Shown here piece after piece: positions 1-8,461 of a stretch of 64,000 bases of DNA. This DNA is from Flavobacterium denitrificans DSM 15936 (GTDB lineage: Bacteria > Bacteroidota > Bacteroidia > Flavobacteriales > Flavobacteriaceae), in contig NZ_AUDL01000011.1 of the NCBI RefSeq assembly GCF_000425445.1, forward strand, positions 271,896 through 335,895. Direction: 5' to 3'. The translations under genes were made by a program, and so were the position numbers. Position 1 is the stretch's first letter, and every line of letters starts with the position of its first letter. Under the pieces are notes generated by a model. It had not been told where the DNA came from and did no database searches. It worked only from the letters and a program-made list of their open reading frames with translations.

Positions 1-559
1 TTTGGCTGGAATTCCCGCTATGATTGAAAGCATTGCTAAAAATAATCCGATTGATATTTTGGTAAACAACGCCGGAATCAATCTGAAAAAAGAATTTTTA
101 GATGTAACGGATGAAGATTTCTTTTCTATAATTCACACTAATCTTTTGAGTGTTTTTGCTGTGAGCAAAGCGGTTGTAAAAAACATGAAAGAAAACGGAG
201 CGGGAAGCATTGTAAACATCAGTTCTATGGCTTCACAATACGGGATTCCGAAAGTAATCGCGTATTCCGCAAGTAAAGGTGCAATCGAATCGATGACGCG
301 TGCCATGGCGGTAGAATTGGCGCCATTCGGAATTCGTGTAAACTGTGTCGCTCCTGGATTTATCAAAACAAAAATGTCGGCCAAAGCTCTAGACAGTGAC
401 CCAGAAAGAAAAAATAAAGTATTAGGAAGAACGCCAATGGGCTTTTTAGGCGAACCTTCAGACATTGCAGATGCCGTTTATTATTTCGCTTTAAACGAAT
501 CAAAATATACAACTGGAACTATTTTGCCTGTTGATGGCGGAAATAGCATTGGGTTTTAA
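1..559 (+). CDS. SDR-family oxidoreductase, probable fructuronate/mannonate reductase (5' end outside window)
   Basis: The first base of the window is already inside this gene, so the N-terminal Rossmann glycine motif is missing. The visible 185 residues hold the classical SDR signatures: NNAG at residues 22-25, the catalytic Ser in NISS (about 74), and YSASK with Tyr88 and Lys92. The C-terminus (PVDGGNSIGF) is that of a gluconate 5-dehydrogenase/KduD-like SDR. It lies directly upstream of mannonate dehydratase and next to an alpha-glucuronidase. The likely role is therefore reduction of fructuronate to mannonate, as in SDR-type UxuB of Bacillus; that substrate is inferred from context only. 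A 2-keto-3-deoxygluconate or gluconate dehydrogenase is the alternative. Confidence 0.85.
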   Translation, partial: LAGIPAMIESIAKNNPIDILVNNAGINLKKEFLDVTDEDFFSIIHTNLLSVFAVSKAVVKNMKENGAGSIVNISSMASQYGIPKVIAYSASKGAIESMTRAMAVELAPFGIRVNCVAPGFIKTKMSAKALDSDPERKNKVLGRTPMGFLGEPSDIADAVYYFALNESKYTTGTILPVDGGNSIGF

Positions 560-570
560 TAAGCGTTGAA

Positions 571-713
571 AATTTCTCGCAAAGACGCAAAGGCGCAAAG
601 TTTATTTAAAAAGCTTAAAAAACAACTTTGCGACTCTGCGACTTTGCGAGATTAAAAAACAAAGAATAGATAAAAAACTTTGCGCCTTTGCGCCTTAGCG
701 GCATAAAAAAAGA
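571..713. repeat. Inverted CGCAAAG-type intergenic repeat
   Basis: One copy at 575-600 runs TCTCGCAAAGACGCAAAG and continues with GCGCAAAG. Its near reverse complement lies at about 625-651 (ACTTTGCGACTCTGCGAC, then TTTGCGAGA), and a second inverted copy at about 678-702 (CTTTGCGCCTTTGCGCC). The first two could fold into a long imperfect hairpin between the SDR gene and uxuA. The outer arms TTTCTCGCAA and TTGCGAGATTAAA recur around the palindrome at 1923-1956, so the two spacers carry related elements. Nothing in it codes for protein. Confidence 0.75.
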
Positions 714-716
714 AGT

Positions 717-1889
717 ATGATAAAAATGCAACAAACCATGCGTTGGTTTGGACCTCAAGACAACGTAAAATTAATTGATATCAAACAAGCTGGAGCGACT
801 GGAATTGTTACGGCTTTACATCATATTCCCGTTGGTGAAATTTGGACAATCGACGAGATTAAAGAAAGACAACAAATAGTAAAAAATGCAGGTTTAGAAT
901 GGACAGTTGTAGAAAGTCTTCCGGTTCATGAAGAAATCAAACGTGCATCTGGAAATTATCTGCAATACATTGAAAATTATAAAATAAGTTTAAAGAATCT
1001 GGCAGATTGCGGCATAAAAATCATTACCTATAATTTTATGCCAATTCTGGATTGGGTAAGAACGAATCACAATTTCATAAACGAAGATGGAAGCAAAGCT
1101 TTGTTATACAATCAAGATGCATTTACTTATTTTGATGTTTTTCTTTTAAAAAGACCAAATTCAGAAAATGATTATTCCGATGCTGAAAAAGAAAAAGCCT
1201 TGCAGTTTGGAAATCAATTGACTGAAGATGAAAAAGCCTTGTTGTTTAAAAATGTTTTATTGGGATTGCCAGGAAGCAAAATCAATTTTACCGCAGAGCA
1301 GATTTTGTCGCTTTTGGATAATTATGCTGCTATCAATAATGAAAAATTAAGAGAAAATCTGATTTACTTTTTGTCAGAAGTAACGCCAATTGCAGAGCAA
1401 AACGGACAAAAATTAGCGATCCATCCAGACGATCCACCGTTTTCGGTTTTGGGTCTTCCAAGAATTGTTTCAACAGAAGCTGATTTGAAAGCGATTTTCA
1501 CCGCCGTTCCTTCAACAGCAAACGGATTATGTTATTGTACAGGCTCGCTAAGTGCCGATCCAAAGAATAATTTGGAAAAAATAATTGACGATCACGAAAA
1601 CCGAATTCATTTTTTGCATCTTCGAAATACCATCCGCGAAAGCGAAACCATTTTCAGGGAGTCAGAACATTTGAATGGTGATGCAAATATGGGTGCAATT
1701 GTAGAAAAATTGTTGTTGATAATGAATAAAACAAAAGTAAGTCTCCCAATGCGTCCCGATCATGGATATTTGCATGCAGTTGATGAAAAAACAGAAACAT
1801 ATCCTGGTTATTCATTGACAGGAAGATTGAAAGGTCTTGCGGAGTTAAGAGGTTTGGAAATGGGAATTGCTTATAAATTGAATTTATAA
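717..1889 (+). CDS. uxuA: Mannonate dehydratase UxuA
   Basis: The 390-residue length is close to the roughly 394 of E. coli UxuA. The N-terminus is diagnostic: MRWFGPQDNVKLIDI followed by QAGATGIVTALHHIPVGE. The enzyme dehydrates D-mannonate to 2-keto-3-deoxygluconate in the cytoplasm, a step of glucuronate breakdown. HPDDPPF (about residue 236) and RPDHG near the C-terminus supply metal and active-site residues of this TIM-barrel family. The ATG at 717 is used; a second in-frame ATG at 726 is also possible. It lies between the SDR and the GH115 alpha-glucuronidase, which fits disposal of glucuronic acid released from xylan. Uronate isomerase, KDG kinase and KDPG aldolase are not in the window. 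Confidence 0.95.
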   Translation: MIKMQQTMRWFGPQDNVKLIDIKQAGATGIVTALHHIPVGEIWTIDEIKERQQIVKNAGLEWTVVESLPVHEEIKRASGNYLQYIENYKISLKNLADCGIKIITYNFMPILDWVRTNHNFINEDGSKALLYNQDAFTYFDVFLLKRPNSENDYSDAEKEKALQFGNQLTEDEKALLFKNVLLGLPGSKINFTAEQILSLLDNYAAINNEKLRENLIYFLSEVTPIAEQNGQKLAIHPDDPPFSVLGLPRIVSTEADLKAIFTAVPSTANGLCYCTGSLSADPKNNLEKIIDDHENRIHFLHLRNTIRESETIFRESEHLNGDANMGAIVEKLLLIMNKTKVSLPMRPDHGYLHAVDEKTETYPGYSLTGRLKGLAELRGLEMGIAYKLNL

Positions 1890-1922
1890 TTAAAGTTTTC
1901 TAAATCTAATACACTGAGAATT

Positions 1923-1956
1923 TCTCGCAATCCCGATAGCTATCGGGATTGCGAGA
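1923..1956. repeat. Perfect 34-bp palindrome between uxuA and GH115
   Basis: The left arm TCTCGCAATCCCGATAG is followed directly by its exact reverse complement, with no spacer. The outer part (TCTCGCAA) matches the arms of the repeat at 571-713. The inner part (TCCCGATAG/CTATCGGGA) is another short inverted-repeat type, with relatives at 22092-22107 and 22279-22294. No T-run follows it, so it is not a standard terminator on the + strand. Confidence 0.85.
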
Positions 1957-1980
1957 TTAAATAAAAAAGTTTGTGACTTT

Positions 1981-4581
1981 ATGTGTTCAAAAATTAAAAC
2001 TTGTTGTATCATTTTATCGCTTTTCCTAATTGGATTAAGCACAGAATCATATGCCATAAATTCAGATAAATATATAGTTAATCAAGCTTCTGCAGAAAGT
2101 TTTCCTTTGGTTTCAAAAGGAAAAACGGCTTCGATTTTGGTGAGTAATAAAGATTATGCAGGAGTTTTAAAAGTGGCAGGACATTTAGAAAATGACATTT
2201 TTAAAGTTTCAGATTTACATCCAAGAAGAATCAAAAAGATTTCAGAAGTTGAAGATTTCGTTATTATAATCGGAACTTTAGGGAAAAGTGAAATCATAGA
2301 TCAATTAGCCCAAAAAGGAAAAATTGATAAAAATGAGCTTCAAGGAAAATGGGAAAAATTTACCACGCAGATTGTCGAAAATCCGTTTAAAGGAATCAAA
2401 AAAGCTTTGGTGATTGCAGGTTCAGATAAACGAGGAACGATTTACGGAATATATGATTTGTCAAGCCAGATTGGAATTTCACCTTGGTATTTCTGGGCTG
2501 ATGTTCCTGTGAAAAAGCAATCCGAATTGCATGTTTTACCTGGAGTTCATACACAAGGAGAACCGAAAGTAAAATATCGAGGTATTTTTATTAATGATGA
2601 AGCACCAGCTTTGACAGGTTGGGCTTTTGAGAAATACGGCGGATTCAATTCGAAATTTTATGATACGGTTTTTGAATTGATTCTGCGAATGAAAGGCAAT
2701 TACTTATGGCCAGCAATGTGGGGCAGAATGTTTTATGTTGAAGATCCGCAGAATGCAGTCTTGGCCGATGAATATGGAATCGTGATGGGAACTTCGCATC
2801 ATGAACCGTTAACGCGAGCGCATGCTGAATGGGGAAAAGCTAACGGGAAATGGGATTTTAGTGCCAATTCGGAAGCGTTGATTAAGTTCTGGAAAGACGG
2901 AATTAGAAGAATGGGGAATAAGGAAACCCTTGTCACAATTGGAATGCGTGGCGACGGTGACGAACCAATGACAGAAGGAACTGCAATTGATTTATTAGAA
3001 AATATTGTCAAAACCCAGCGAAATATTATTCAGGAAGTAACGAAGAAACCAATTGAAGAAACACCACAAATGTGGGCGCTCTACAAAGAAGTTCAAGATT
3101 ATTACGATAAAGGAATGAGAGTTCCAGACGATGTAACGCTTTTATTGTGCGATGATAACTGGGGAAATATCCGCAAATTGCCAGAACTGAATGCCAAACC
3201 AAGAAAAGGCGGTTACGGAATTTATTATCATTATGATTACGTTGGCGGTCCGCGAAATTACAAATGGATCAATACGAACCAAATTGAGCGAACTTGGGAG
3301 CAAATGGATTTGGCGTATCAATACGGAGTTGATAAAATCTGGATTGTAAATGTAGGAGATATAAAACCAATGGAATTTCCGATTGAGTTCTTTTTGGATA
3401 TGGCTTGGAATCCTGAAAAGTTTAATGCTGGAAATTTGCAGGATTATTATGTGAATTGGGCAAAAGAGAATTTCGGAAATCAGTTTGCTGAAGAAATAGC
3501 CGAGATTTTAAAATTATATACCAAATACAACGCGCGAAGAAAACCAGAATTATTAGATGCTAAAACGTACAGCATAATCAATTACAATGAAGCTGATCGA
3601 GTTGTTGCTGATTATCAGAAACTAGTTGAAAAAGCCAATTCGATAAACGAAAAATTACAACCAGAATATAAAGACGCTTTTTATCAGCTGGTATTGTTTC
3701 CCGTTTTGGCAAGTTCGAATTTAAATGAACTGTATGTCGCAACCGCTAAAAATCATTTGTATGCAGAAAAGGAGAATGTTATTGCAAATGAGTATGCTGA
3801 AAAAGTAAAAGCGTTATTTGAAAAAGACAGCCAGATTACGAATTATTATCATACGAAATTAGCAAATGGTAAGTGGAATCATATGATGTTGCAAACGCAT
3901 ATTGGTTATGATAATTGGCAACAGCCGGATAAAAATGTGATTCCGAAAACGAAAATAGTTGAAGTTTCAAATAAAACTCCAACGAAAATTTCTATTGAGA
4001 ATTCTCCAGAGAATGAAAAATCGATTGGTAAATATTCAGATGACGTTCGAGGTTTTGTTCAAAGTGAAGGTTACATTTCTATAGAAAGTAAAAATTATTC
4101 TAAAGCCATAAATTCAGGTTCTGTAAAATGGACTATAATTCCGAATCTCGGTAAAACAGATTCTGGAATAACCATAAAACCTTCGAATATTCAGCCGTTT
4201 GAAATTTCAGAACAATCGCCAAGATTAGAATACGATGTTCATTTTTTCAATAAAGGGAAGGTAAAGGTAAAAGCGTATTTTTCGCCAACAATCAATTTTA
4301 AAATGGGTGATGGATTAAAATATGGAATTGCTTTTGATAACAAGAAACCGCAAATCATGAATCTCAATGCAGATTCTTCGGAAAAAGCTTGGGCAGAATC
4401 GGTTGCAAACAATATTAAAATTATTACTTCAACGCATCAAATAGAAAATTCAGGAAATCATGTTTTAAAAATTTATGCGGTTGATTCGGCCGTAGTGCTT
4501 CAGAAAATTGTAATCGAAACGGAAGAAGGAAAAGTTTTGGAGTCGTATTTAGGACCTCCAGAGAGTTTTAGGAAGGAATAA
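1981..4581 (+). CDS. GH115 xylan alpha-1,2-glucuronidase
   Basis: This 866-residue secreted protein has a signal peptide (hydrophobic about residues 8-20, cleavage near SYA at 26). The catalytic region, about residues 190-530, has typical GH115 stretches such as GIFINDE, GNYLWPAMWG, GTSHHEPLTRA and MRGDGDEPM. The C-terminal part, about 690-866, matches the beta-sandwich GH115_C domain. GH115 enzymes remove (4-O-methyl)-glucuronic acid from internal as well as terminal xylose of glucuronoxylan. This explains the uxuA/SDR pair immediately upstream. It starts 91 bp after uxuA and is followed by the GH10 xylanase 46 bp downstream, so one transcript is likely. There is no lipobox, so it is probably periplasmic or secreted. 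Confidence 0.93.
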   Translation: MCSKIKTCCIILSLFLIGLSTESYAINSDKYIVNQASAESFPLVSKGKTASILVSNKDYAGVLKVAGHLENDIFKVSDLHPRRIKKISEVEDFVIIIGTLGKSEIIDQLAQKGKIDKNELQGKWEKFTTQIVENPFKGIKKALVIAGSDKRGTIYGIYDLSSQIGISPWYFWADVPVKKQSELHVLPGVHTQGEPKVKYRGIFINDEAPALTGWAFEKYGGFNSKFYDTVFELILRMKGNYLWPAMWGRMFYVEDPQNAVLADEYGIVMGTSHHEPLTRAHAEWGKANGKWDFSANSEALIKFWKDGIRRMGNKETLVTIGMRGDGDEPMTEGTAIDLLENIVKTQRNIIQEVTKKPIEETPQMWALYKEVQDYYDKGMRVPDDVTLLLCDDNWGNIRKLPELNAKPRKGGYGIYYHYDYVGGPRNYKWINTNQIERTWEQMDLAYQYGVDKIWIVNVGDIKPMEFPIEFFLDMAWNPEKFNAGNLQDYYVNWAKENFGNQFAEEIAEILKLYTKYNARRKPELLDAKTYSIINYNEADRVVADYQKLVEKANSINEKLQPEYKDAFYQLVLFPVLASSNLNELYVATAKNHLYAEKENVIANEYAEKVKALFEKDSQITNYYHTKLANGKWNHMMLQTHIGYDNWQQPDKNVIPKTKIVEVSNKTPTKISIENSPENEKSIGKYSDDVRGFVQSEGYISIESKNYSKAINSGSVKWTIIPNLGKTDSGITIKPSNIQPFEISEQSPRLEYDVHFFNKGKVKVKAYFSPTINFKMGDGLKYGIAFDNKKPQIMNLNADSSEKAWAESVANNIKIITSTHQIENSGNHVLKIYAVDSAVVLQKIVIETEEGKVLESYLGPPESFRKE

Positions 4582-4627
4582 TTATTATACATTCAGAAAA
4601 AACTATTAACTATTAAAACCACAAAAT

Positions 4628-5737
4628 ATGAAATTTATTAAACCTTACTTGTTTGCCGTCACAACGCTGTTAGTTGTGAGTTGTACAGGACAGAAAAAAA
4701 ACGTCTCATTAAAAGATGCTTATAAAGATGATTTCTATATCGGAACGGCTTTAAGCGCCGGCCAAATCGAAGTCAAAAGCGCTAAAGAAGATTCGTTGAT
4801 TCGTAAAGAATTCAATGCTATTACGGCTGAGAACATTATGAAATCGATGTACATTCATCCGCAAAAAGACAAATATGATTTTGCTTTAGCAGATAAATTT
4901 GTGGCGTATGGCGAAAAGAATAAAATGTTTGTTCACGGACATACTTTGATTTGGCACAGTCAATTAGCGCCTTGGATGGAGAAAATTGCTGATAGTACAG
5001 AAATGAAAGCTTTTATGGCAGATCATATCAATACAATCGTCTCGAAATACAAAGGAAAAATTGGTTCTTGGGATGTTGTAAACGAAGCCTTAAATGAGGA
5101 TGGAACTTTGCGACAATCGGTTTTTTTGAAAACACTTGGAGAAAAATATCTTATTGATGCATTCAAATTAGCTGCAAAAGCAGATCCAAAAGCAGAGTTG
5201 TATTACAACGATTATAATATCGAAGAGCCAGCAAAAAGAGCCGGAGCAATTGCATTAATCAAAAAAATAAAAGCGGCAGGCGGAAAAGTAGATGGGGTTG
5301 GAATTCAAGGACATTGGAGATTAAATAGTCCATCTTTAGAAGAAATTGAACAAAGTATTCTGGAGTATTCGGCTTTAGGAATTAAAGTAGCGTTTACTGA
5401 ATTGGATATTACTGTGTTGCCAAACCCGTGGGACCTAAAAGGAGCTGACATCAATCAGAAATTTGAAGGAAACGAAAAAATGAATCCGTACCCAAAAGCG
5501 TTGCCAGATTCTATTCAAAACAAGCTTGCAGAACGTTATGAAGGTATCTTTAAATTATTTTTGAAACACAAAGACAAAATCAGCAGAGTGACTTTTTGGG
5601 GTGTTCATGACGGACAATCGTGGTTAAATGATTGGCCAATAAAAGGAAGAACAAATTATCCGCTGCCATTTGATGCCGATTTAAAACACAAAAGAGCGTA
5701 CAATAGCATTCTGCGACTTAAAGCGAAAAAAGAATAA
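4628..5737 (+). CDS. GH10 endo-1,4-beta-xylanase, lipoprotein
   Basis: The 369-residue protein has a lipobox LVVSC with Cys19. The rest is one GH10 TIM barrel. The acid/base is Glu153 in WDVVNEALN and the nucleophile is Glu258 in FTELDITV. WHSQ (about 109-112), NDYNI (about 194-198) and WGVHDG, with the sugar-binding Trp, are also present. It cuts the beta-1,4-xylan backbone. The residues after the lipid-bearing Cys (CTGQKK) lack the acidic pair of known Flavobacterium surface-export signals, so a periplasmic location is inferred. There is no CBM. It sits between the GH115 gene and the symporter gene. Confidence 0.95.
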   Translation: MKFIKPYLFAVTTLLVVSCTGQKKNVSLKDAYKDDFYIGTALSAGQIEVKSAKEDSLIRKEFNAITAENIMKSMYIHPQKDKYDFALADKFVAYGEKNKMFVHGHTLIWHSQLAPWMEKIADSTEMKAFMADHINTIVSKYKGKIGSWDVVNEALNEDGTLRQSVFLKTLGEKYLIDAFKLAAKADPKAELYYNDYNIEEPAKRAGAIALIKKIKAAGGKVDGVGIQGHWRLNSPSLEEIEQSILEYSALGIKVAFTELDITVLPNPWDLKGADINQKFEGNEKMNPYPKALPDSIQNKLAERYEGIFKLFLKHKDKISRVTFWGVHDGQSWLNDWPIKGRTNYPLPFDADLKHKRAYNSILRLKAKKE

Positions 5738-5813
5738 AAATACTGCGAATTCTATTTATTGAGAATGCTAACCATCTGTTTTTGTGAAAATAATGCAATA
5801 ACGCGTAGTAAAT

Positions 5814-5855
5814 TTGCATGGTATATTTTTTTTGCTAATTTTACACAACCGATTG
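5814..5855 (+). promoter_or_regulatory. Promoter and palindromic operator upstream of the GPH symporter
   Basis: TTG at 5814-5816, a 19-bp spacer and TAATTTTA at 5836-5843 match the Bacteroidota TTG-N19-TAnnTTTG promoter with one mismatch. CAACCGATTG at 5846-5855 lies over the expected transcription start. It is one base away from the perfect palindrome CAACCGGTTG found at the susC promoter (16721-16730). A repressor bound here would block initiation. The binding protein is unknown. Confidence 0.6.
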
Positions 5856-5957
5856 CTTAAGTGAAAAGCTTTTGAAATCAGTATAAGAGCTAACTGAAAT
5901 AATCAATTTTTGGATAAGAATTGATTATAAAATTAACCAAAATAACCACGACCAATA

Positions 5958-7391
5958 ATGAATTTTAATTCCCAAAAACTATCCATAAAAGAAAAAATTG
6001 GATACAGCTTAGGCGATTTGGCCGCTAATTTAGTCTTTCAAACTTTGATGACGTATCTGGCCTATTTTTACACCGATATTTACGGATTATCGCCTGCGCA
6101 TTCTTCTATTATAATGTTGGTTGTCGGTTTGATTGCCGCATTCGTTTTTAACCCAATTATTGGTGTATTGGCAGATCGAACAAGTACCAAATGGGGGAAA
6201 TTCAGGCCTTGGATTTTGTGGACAGCCGTTCCATTGGGGGTAATTGCATTATTAGCATTTACGACTCCTAATTTTTCTTACCAAGGTAAAGTAATTTATG
6301 CTGTGGTAACCTATACTTTGTTGCTTCTTTTTTATGCGAGCAATAATTTGCCTTATTCAGCTTTAAGTGGGGTAATTACTGGTGATATGGGCGAACGCAA
6401 CAGTTTGTCGTCGTACCGATTTGTGGCTGTAATGTTTGCGCAGTTTTTTGTTCAAGTTTTTATGTTGGCTATTATCAAAAGTGCAGGAAATGGAGATAAA
6501 GCTGTTGGCATCGAAAAAGTAATGACTGTTTTGGCGATTATCGGAACTATAATGTTGCTGATTACTTTTTTTACTACAAAAGAGCGCATCGTTCCAAAAC
6601 CTGAACAAAAATCAAGTGTCAAGGAAGATCTCTCCGATTTGATGAAAAACAGGCCTTGGTTGATTATGTTGGCCTTGACCACTTTGGTTTTCATTACTTT
6701 GGCGATGAAAGGTGGCGCTTATGTTTATTATTTTGAAAATTATGTAGATAAAGACCAGTTGGCAATTACTGTTCAGCCTATTTTGGATACACTGTCAACT
6801 ATTGGTTTGAACCAATTTGGAAATGATCCTGTAGCTGCAGGATTCGGATTGTTTAATGCCGGGGGGATTATTTTCATGATCGTTGGCATTACCTTATCGA
6901 AAAGATTAGCAGATAAATATGGGAAACGTAACATATTTGGTTCCTTTTTATTCCTATCGACTTTATTCATTTTGGTCTTTTATTTCTTTTCATCTAAATC
7001 GGTTAGTTTGATTTTCATTTCTCAAATCTTGCACGGATTTTTCTACGGAATCACAATCCCGATTCTTTGGGCAATGATTGCCGATGTGGCTGATTATTCA
7101 GAATGGATGAATAACCGTCGTGCAACCGCAATTATTTTTTCTGCTATGATGGTCGGGTTAAAAGCGGGTTTGAGTATCGGTGGTGCTTTAACAACTTCGT
7201 TACTAGCACATTTTAATTATGTGCCAAATGCGGAAGCTCAAACAGATATCGCTATTAATGGAATAAAATTATTAGTCAGTGTTTTTCCTGCTATACCTTT
7301 TCTAATTGGTGTTGGATTATTGTTTTTCTACAAAATTGATAAGAAAATGGAAGTACAGATTGAATCTGACTTAAAAGAGAGAAGAGTTTAA
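5958..7391 (+). CDS. GPH-family (glycoside-pentoside-hexuronide) sugar:cation symporter
   Basis: The 477-residue polytopic membrane protein has about 12 hydrophobic segments. It carries GPH-family marks: the N-terminal EKIGYSLGDLAANLVFQ, then PIIGVLADRTSTKWGKFRPWI after helix 2, and ADVADYSEW in the second half. Family members such as XynP and MelB move oligo- or monosaccharides with Na+ or H+. With a cytoplasmic GH43 directly downstream (30 bp), xylo-oligosaccharides are the likely cargo. The operator-like site at 5846-5855 suggests repression in the absence of xylan sugars. Substrate is inferred from context. Confidence 0.9.
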   Translation: MNFNSQKLSIKEKIGYSLGDLAANLVFQTLMTYLAYFYTDIYGLSPAHSSIIMLVVGLIAAFVFNPIIGVLADRTSTKWGKFRPWILWTAVPLGVIALLAFTTPNFSYQGKVIYAVVTYTLLLLFYASNNLPYSALSGVITGDMGERNSLSSYRFVAVMFAQFFVQVFMLAIIKSAGNGDKAVGIEKVMTVLAIIGTIMLLITFFTTKERIVPKPEQKSSVKEDLSDLMKNRPWLIMLALTTLVFITLAMKGGAYVYYFENYVDKDQLAITVQPILDTLSTIGLNQFGNDPVAAGFGLFNAGGIIFMIVGITLSKRLADKYGKRNIFGSFLFLSTLFILVFYFFSSKSVSLIFISQILHGFFYGITIPILWAMIADVADYSEWMNNRRATAIIFSAMMVGLKAGLSIGGALTTSLLAHFNYVPNAEAQTDIAINGIKLLVSVFPAIPFLIGVGLLFFYKIDKKMEVQIESDLKERRV

Positions 7392-7421
7392 TGTATTTTA
7401 AAAATTATAAAAAAAGAGAAC

Positions 7422-8447
7422 ATGCCTGAAGATAGTATTGAAAACATAGACTTTGTGGAGTTGAATAAACGCGCAATTTCAAACCCTTTAGTAAATCATA
7501 TTTATACTGCCGATCCATCGGCGCACGTTTTTAACGGCAAAATATATATTTATCCTTCGCATGATGTTGATGCAGGGATTCCATTTAATGATAATGGCGA
7601 TCATTTCGGAATGGAAGATTACCATGTGATTTCAATGGAAAATGTTAATGCAGAAGCTGTAGATCATGGAGTTGCATTGCATGTTGATGAGGTGCCTTGG
7701 GCTGTAAGGCAAATGTGGGCGCCCGATGCGGCTTGCAAAAACGGAAAATATTTTTTGTATTTTCCAGCAAAGCGCGAAGATGGAATTTTCCAAATTGGTG
7801 TAGCCACAAGCGATTCGCCAACCGGACCTTTTCATCCAGAAGAAAACGCAATAAAAGGAAGCTACAGTATTGATCCGGCCGTTTTTGAAGACAATGATGG
7901 CAAGTATTATATTTATTTTGGTGGAATCTGGGGTGGTCAGCTTCAAAAATACCGAAACAATATTTACGATAAATCGAATGAAGAGCCTTTAGCGAATGAA
8001 GAAGCTTTAGGGCCAATTGTAGCTTTGCTTTCTGATGATATGAAAGAATTTGCTGAAGATCCAAAAGAGATTAAAATTTTGGATGAAAACGGAAAATCTT
8101 TATTAGCAGGAGACAATGATCGCCGCTTTTTTGAAGCTTCGTGGATTCACAAATACAACGGGAAATATTATTTCTCGTATTCAACTGGTGACACGCATTT
8201 TATATGTTATGCAATAGGCGATAATCCATATGGGCCGTTTGTTTATAAAGGACGTATTTTGAATCCTGTTGTAGGTTGGACTTCACATCATTCGATTTGT
8301 GAAATTGAAAATGAATGGTATTTGTTTTACCACGACTCGAGTTTGTCAAAAGGAGTGACGCATTTGAGATCTATAAAAGTGACTAAAATCGAATACAACG
8401 AAGATGGTTCGATTGTTACGATTGATCCTTACGAGAAAGAAGATTAA
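7422..8447 (+). CDS. Cytoplasmic GH43 beta-xylosidase / arabinofuranosidase
   Basis: The 341 residues have no signal peptide, so the enzyme is cytoplasmic. It is a five-bladed propeller with the three GH43 acids visible: Asp31 in YTADPSA (base), Asp151 in YSIDPAVF (pKa modulator) and Glu238 in FFEASWIHK (acid). It probably removes xylose or arabinose from oligosaccharides brought in by the symporter upstream. WAPDAACKNGKYFLYFPAK is a classical blade. The subfamily and exact specificity cannot be settled by eye. It lies 14 bp from the second GH43. Confidence 0.92.
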   Translation: MPEDSIENIDFVELNKRAISNPLVNHIYTADPSAHVFNGKIYIYPSHDVDAGIPFNDNGDHFGMEDYHVISMENVNAEAVDHGVALHVDEVPWAVRQMWAPDAACKNGKYFLYFPAKREDGIFQIGVATSDSPTGPFHPEENAIKGSYSIDPAVFEDNDGKYYIYFGGIWGGQLQKYRNNIYDKSNEEPLANEEALGPIVALLSDDMKEFAEDPKEIKILDENGKSLLAGDNDRRFFEASWIHKYNGKYYFSYSTGDTHFICYAIGDNPYGPFVYKGRILNPVVGWTSHHSICEIENEWYLFYHDSSLSKGVTHLRSIKVTKIEYNEDGSIVTIDPYEKED

Positions 8448-8461
8448 AATAATTTTGCGCA

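Noticed and set aside
7645..8064. 139-residue antisense frame inside the cytoplasmic GH43 gene
   Set aside because: It lies opposite a well-supported GH43 gene, has low-complexity His/Leu composition and no start signals.
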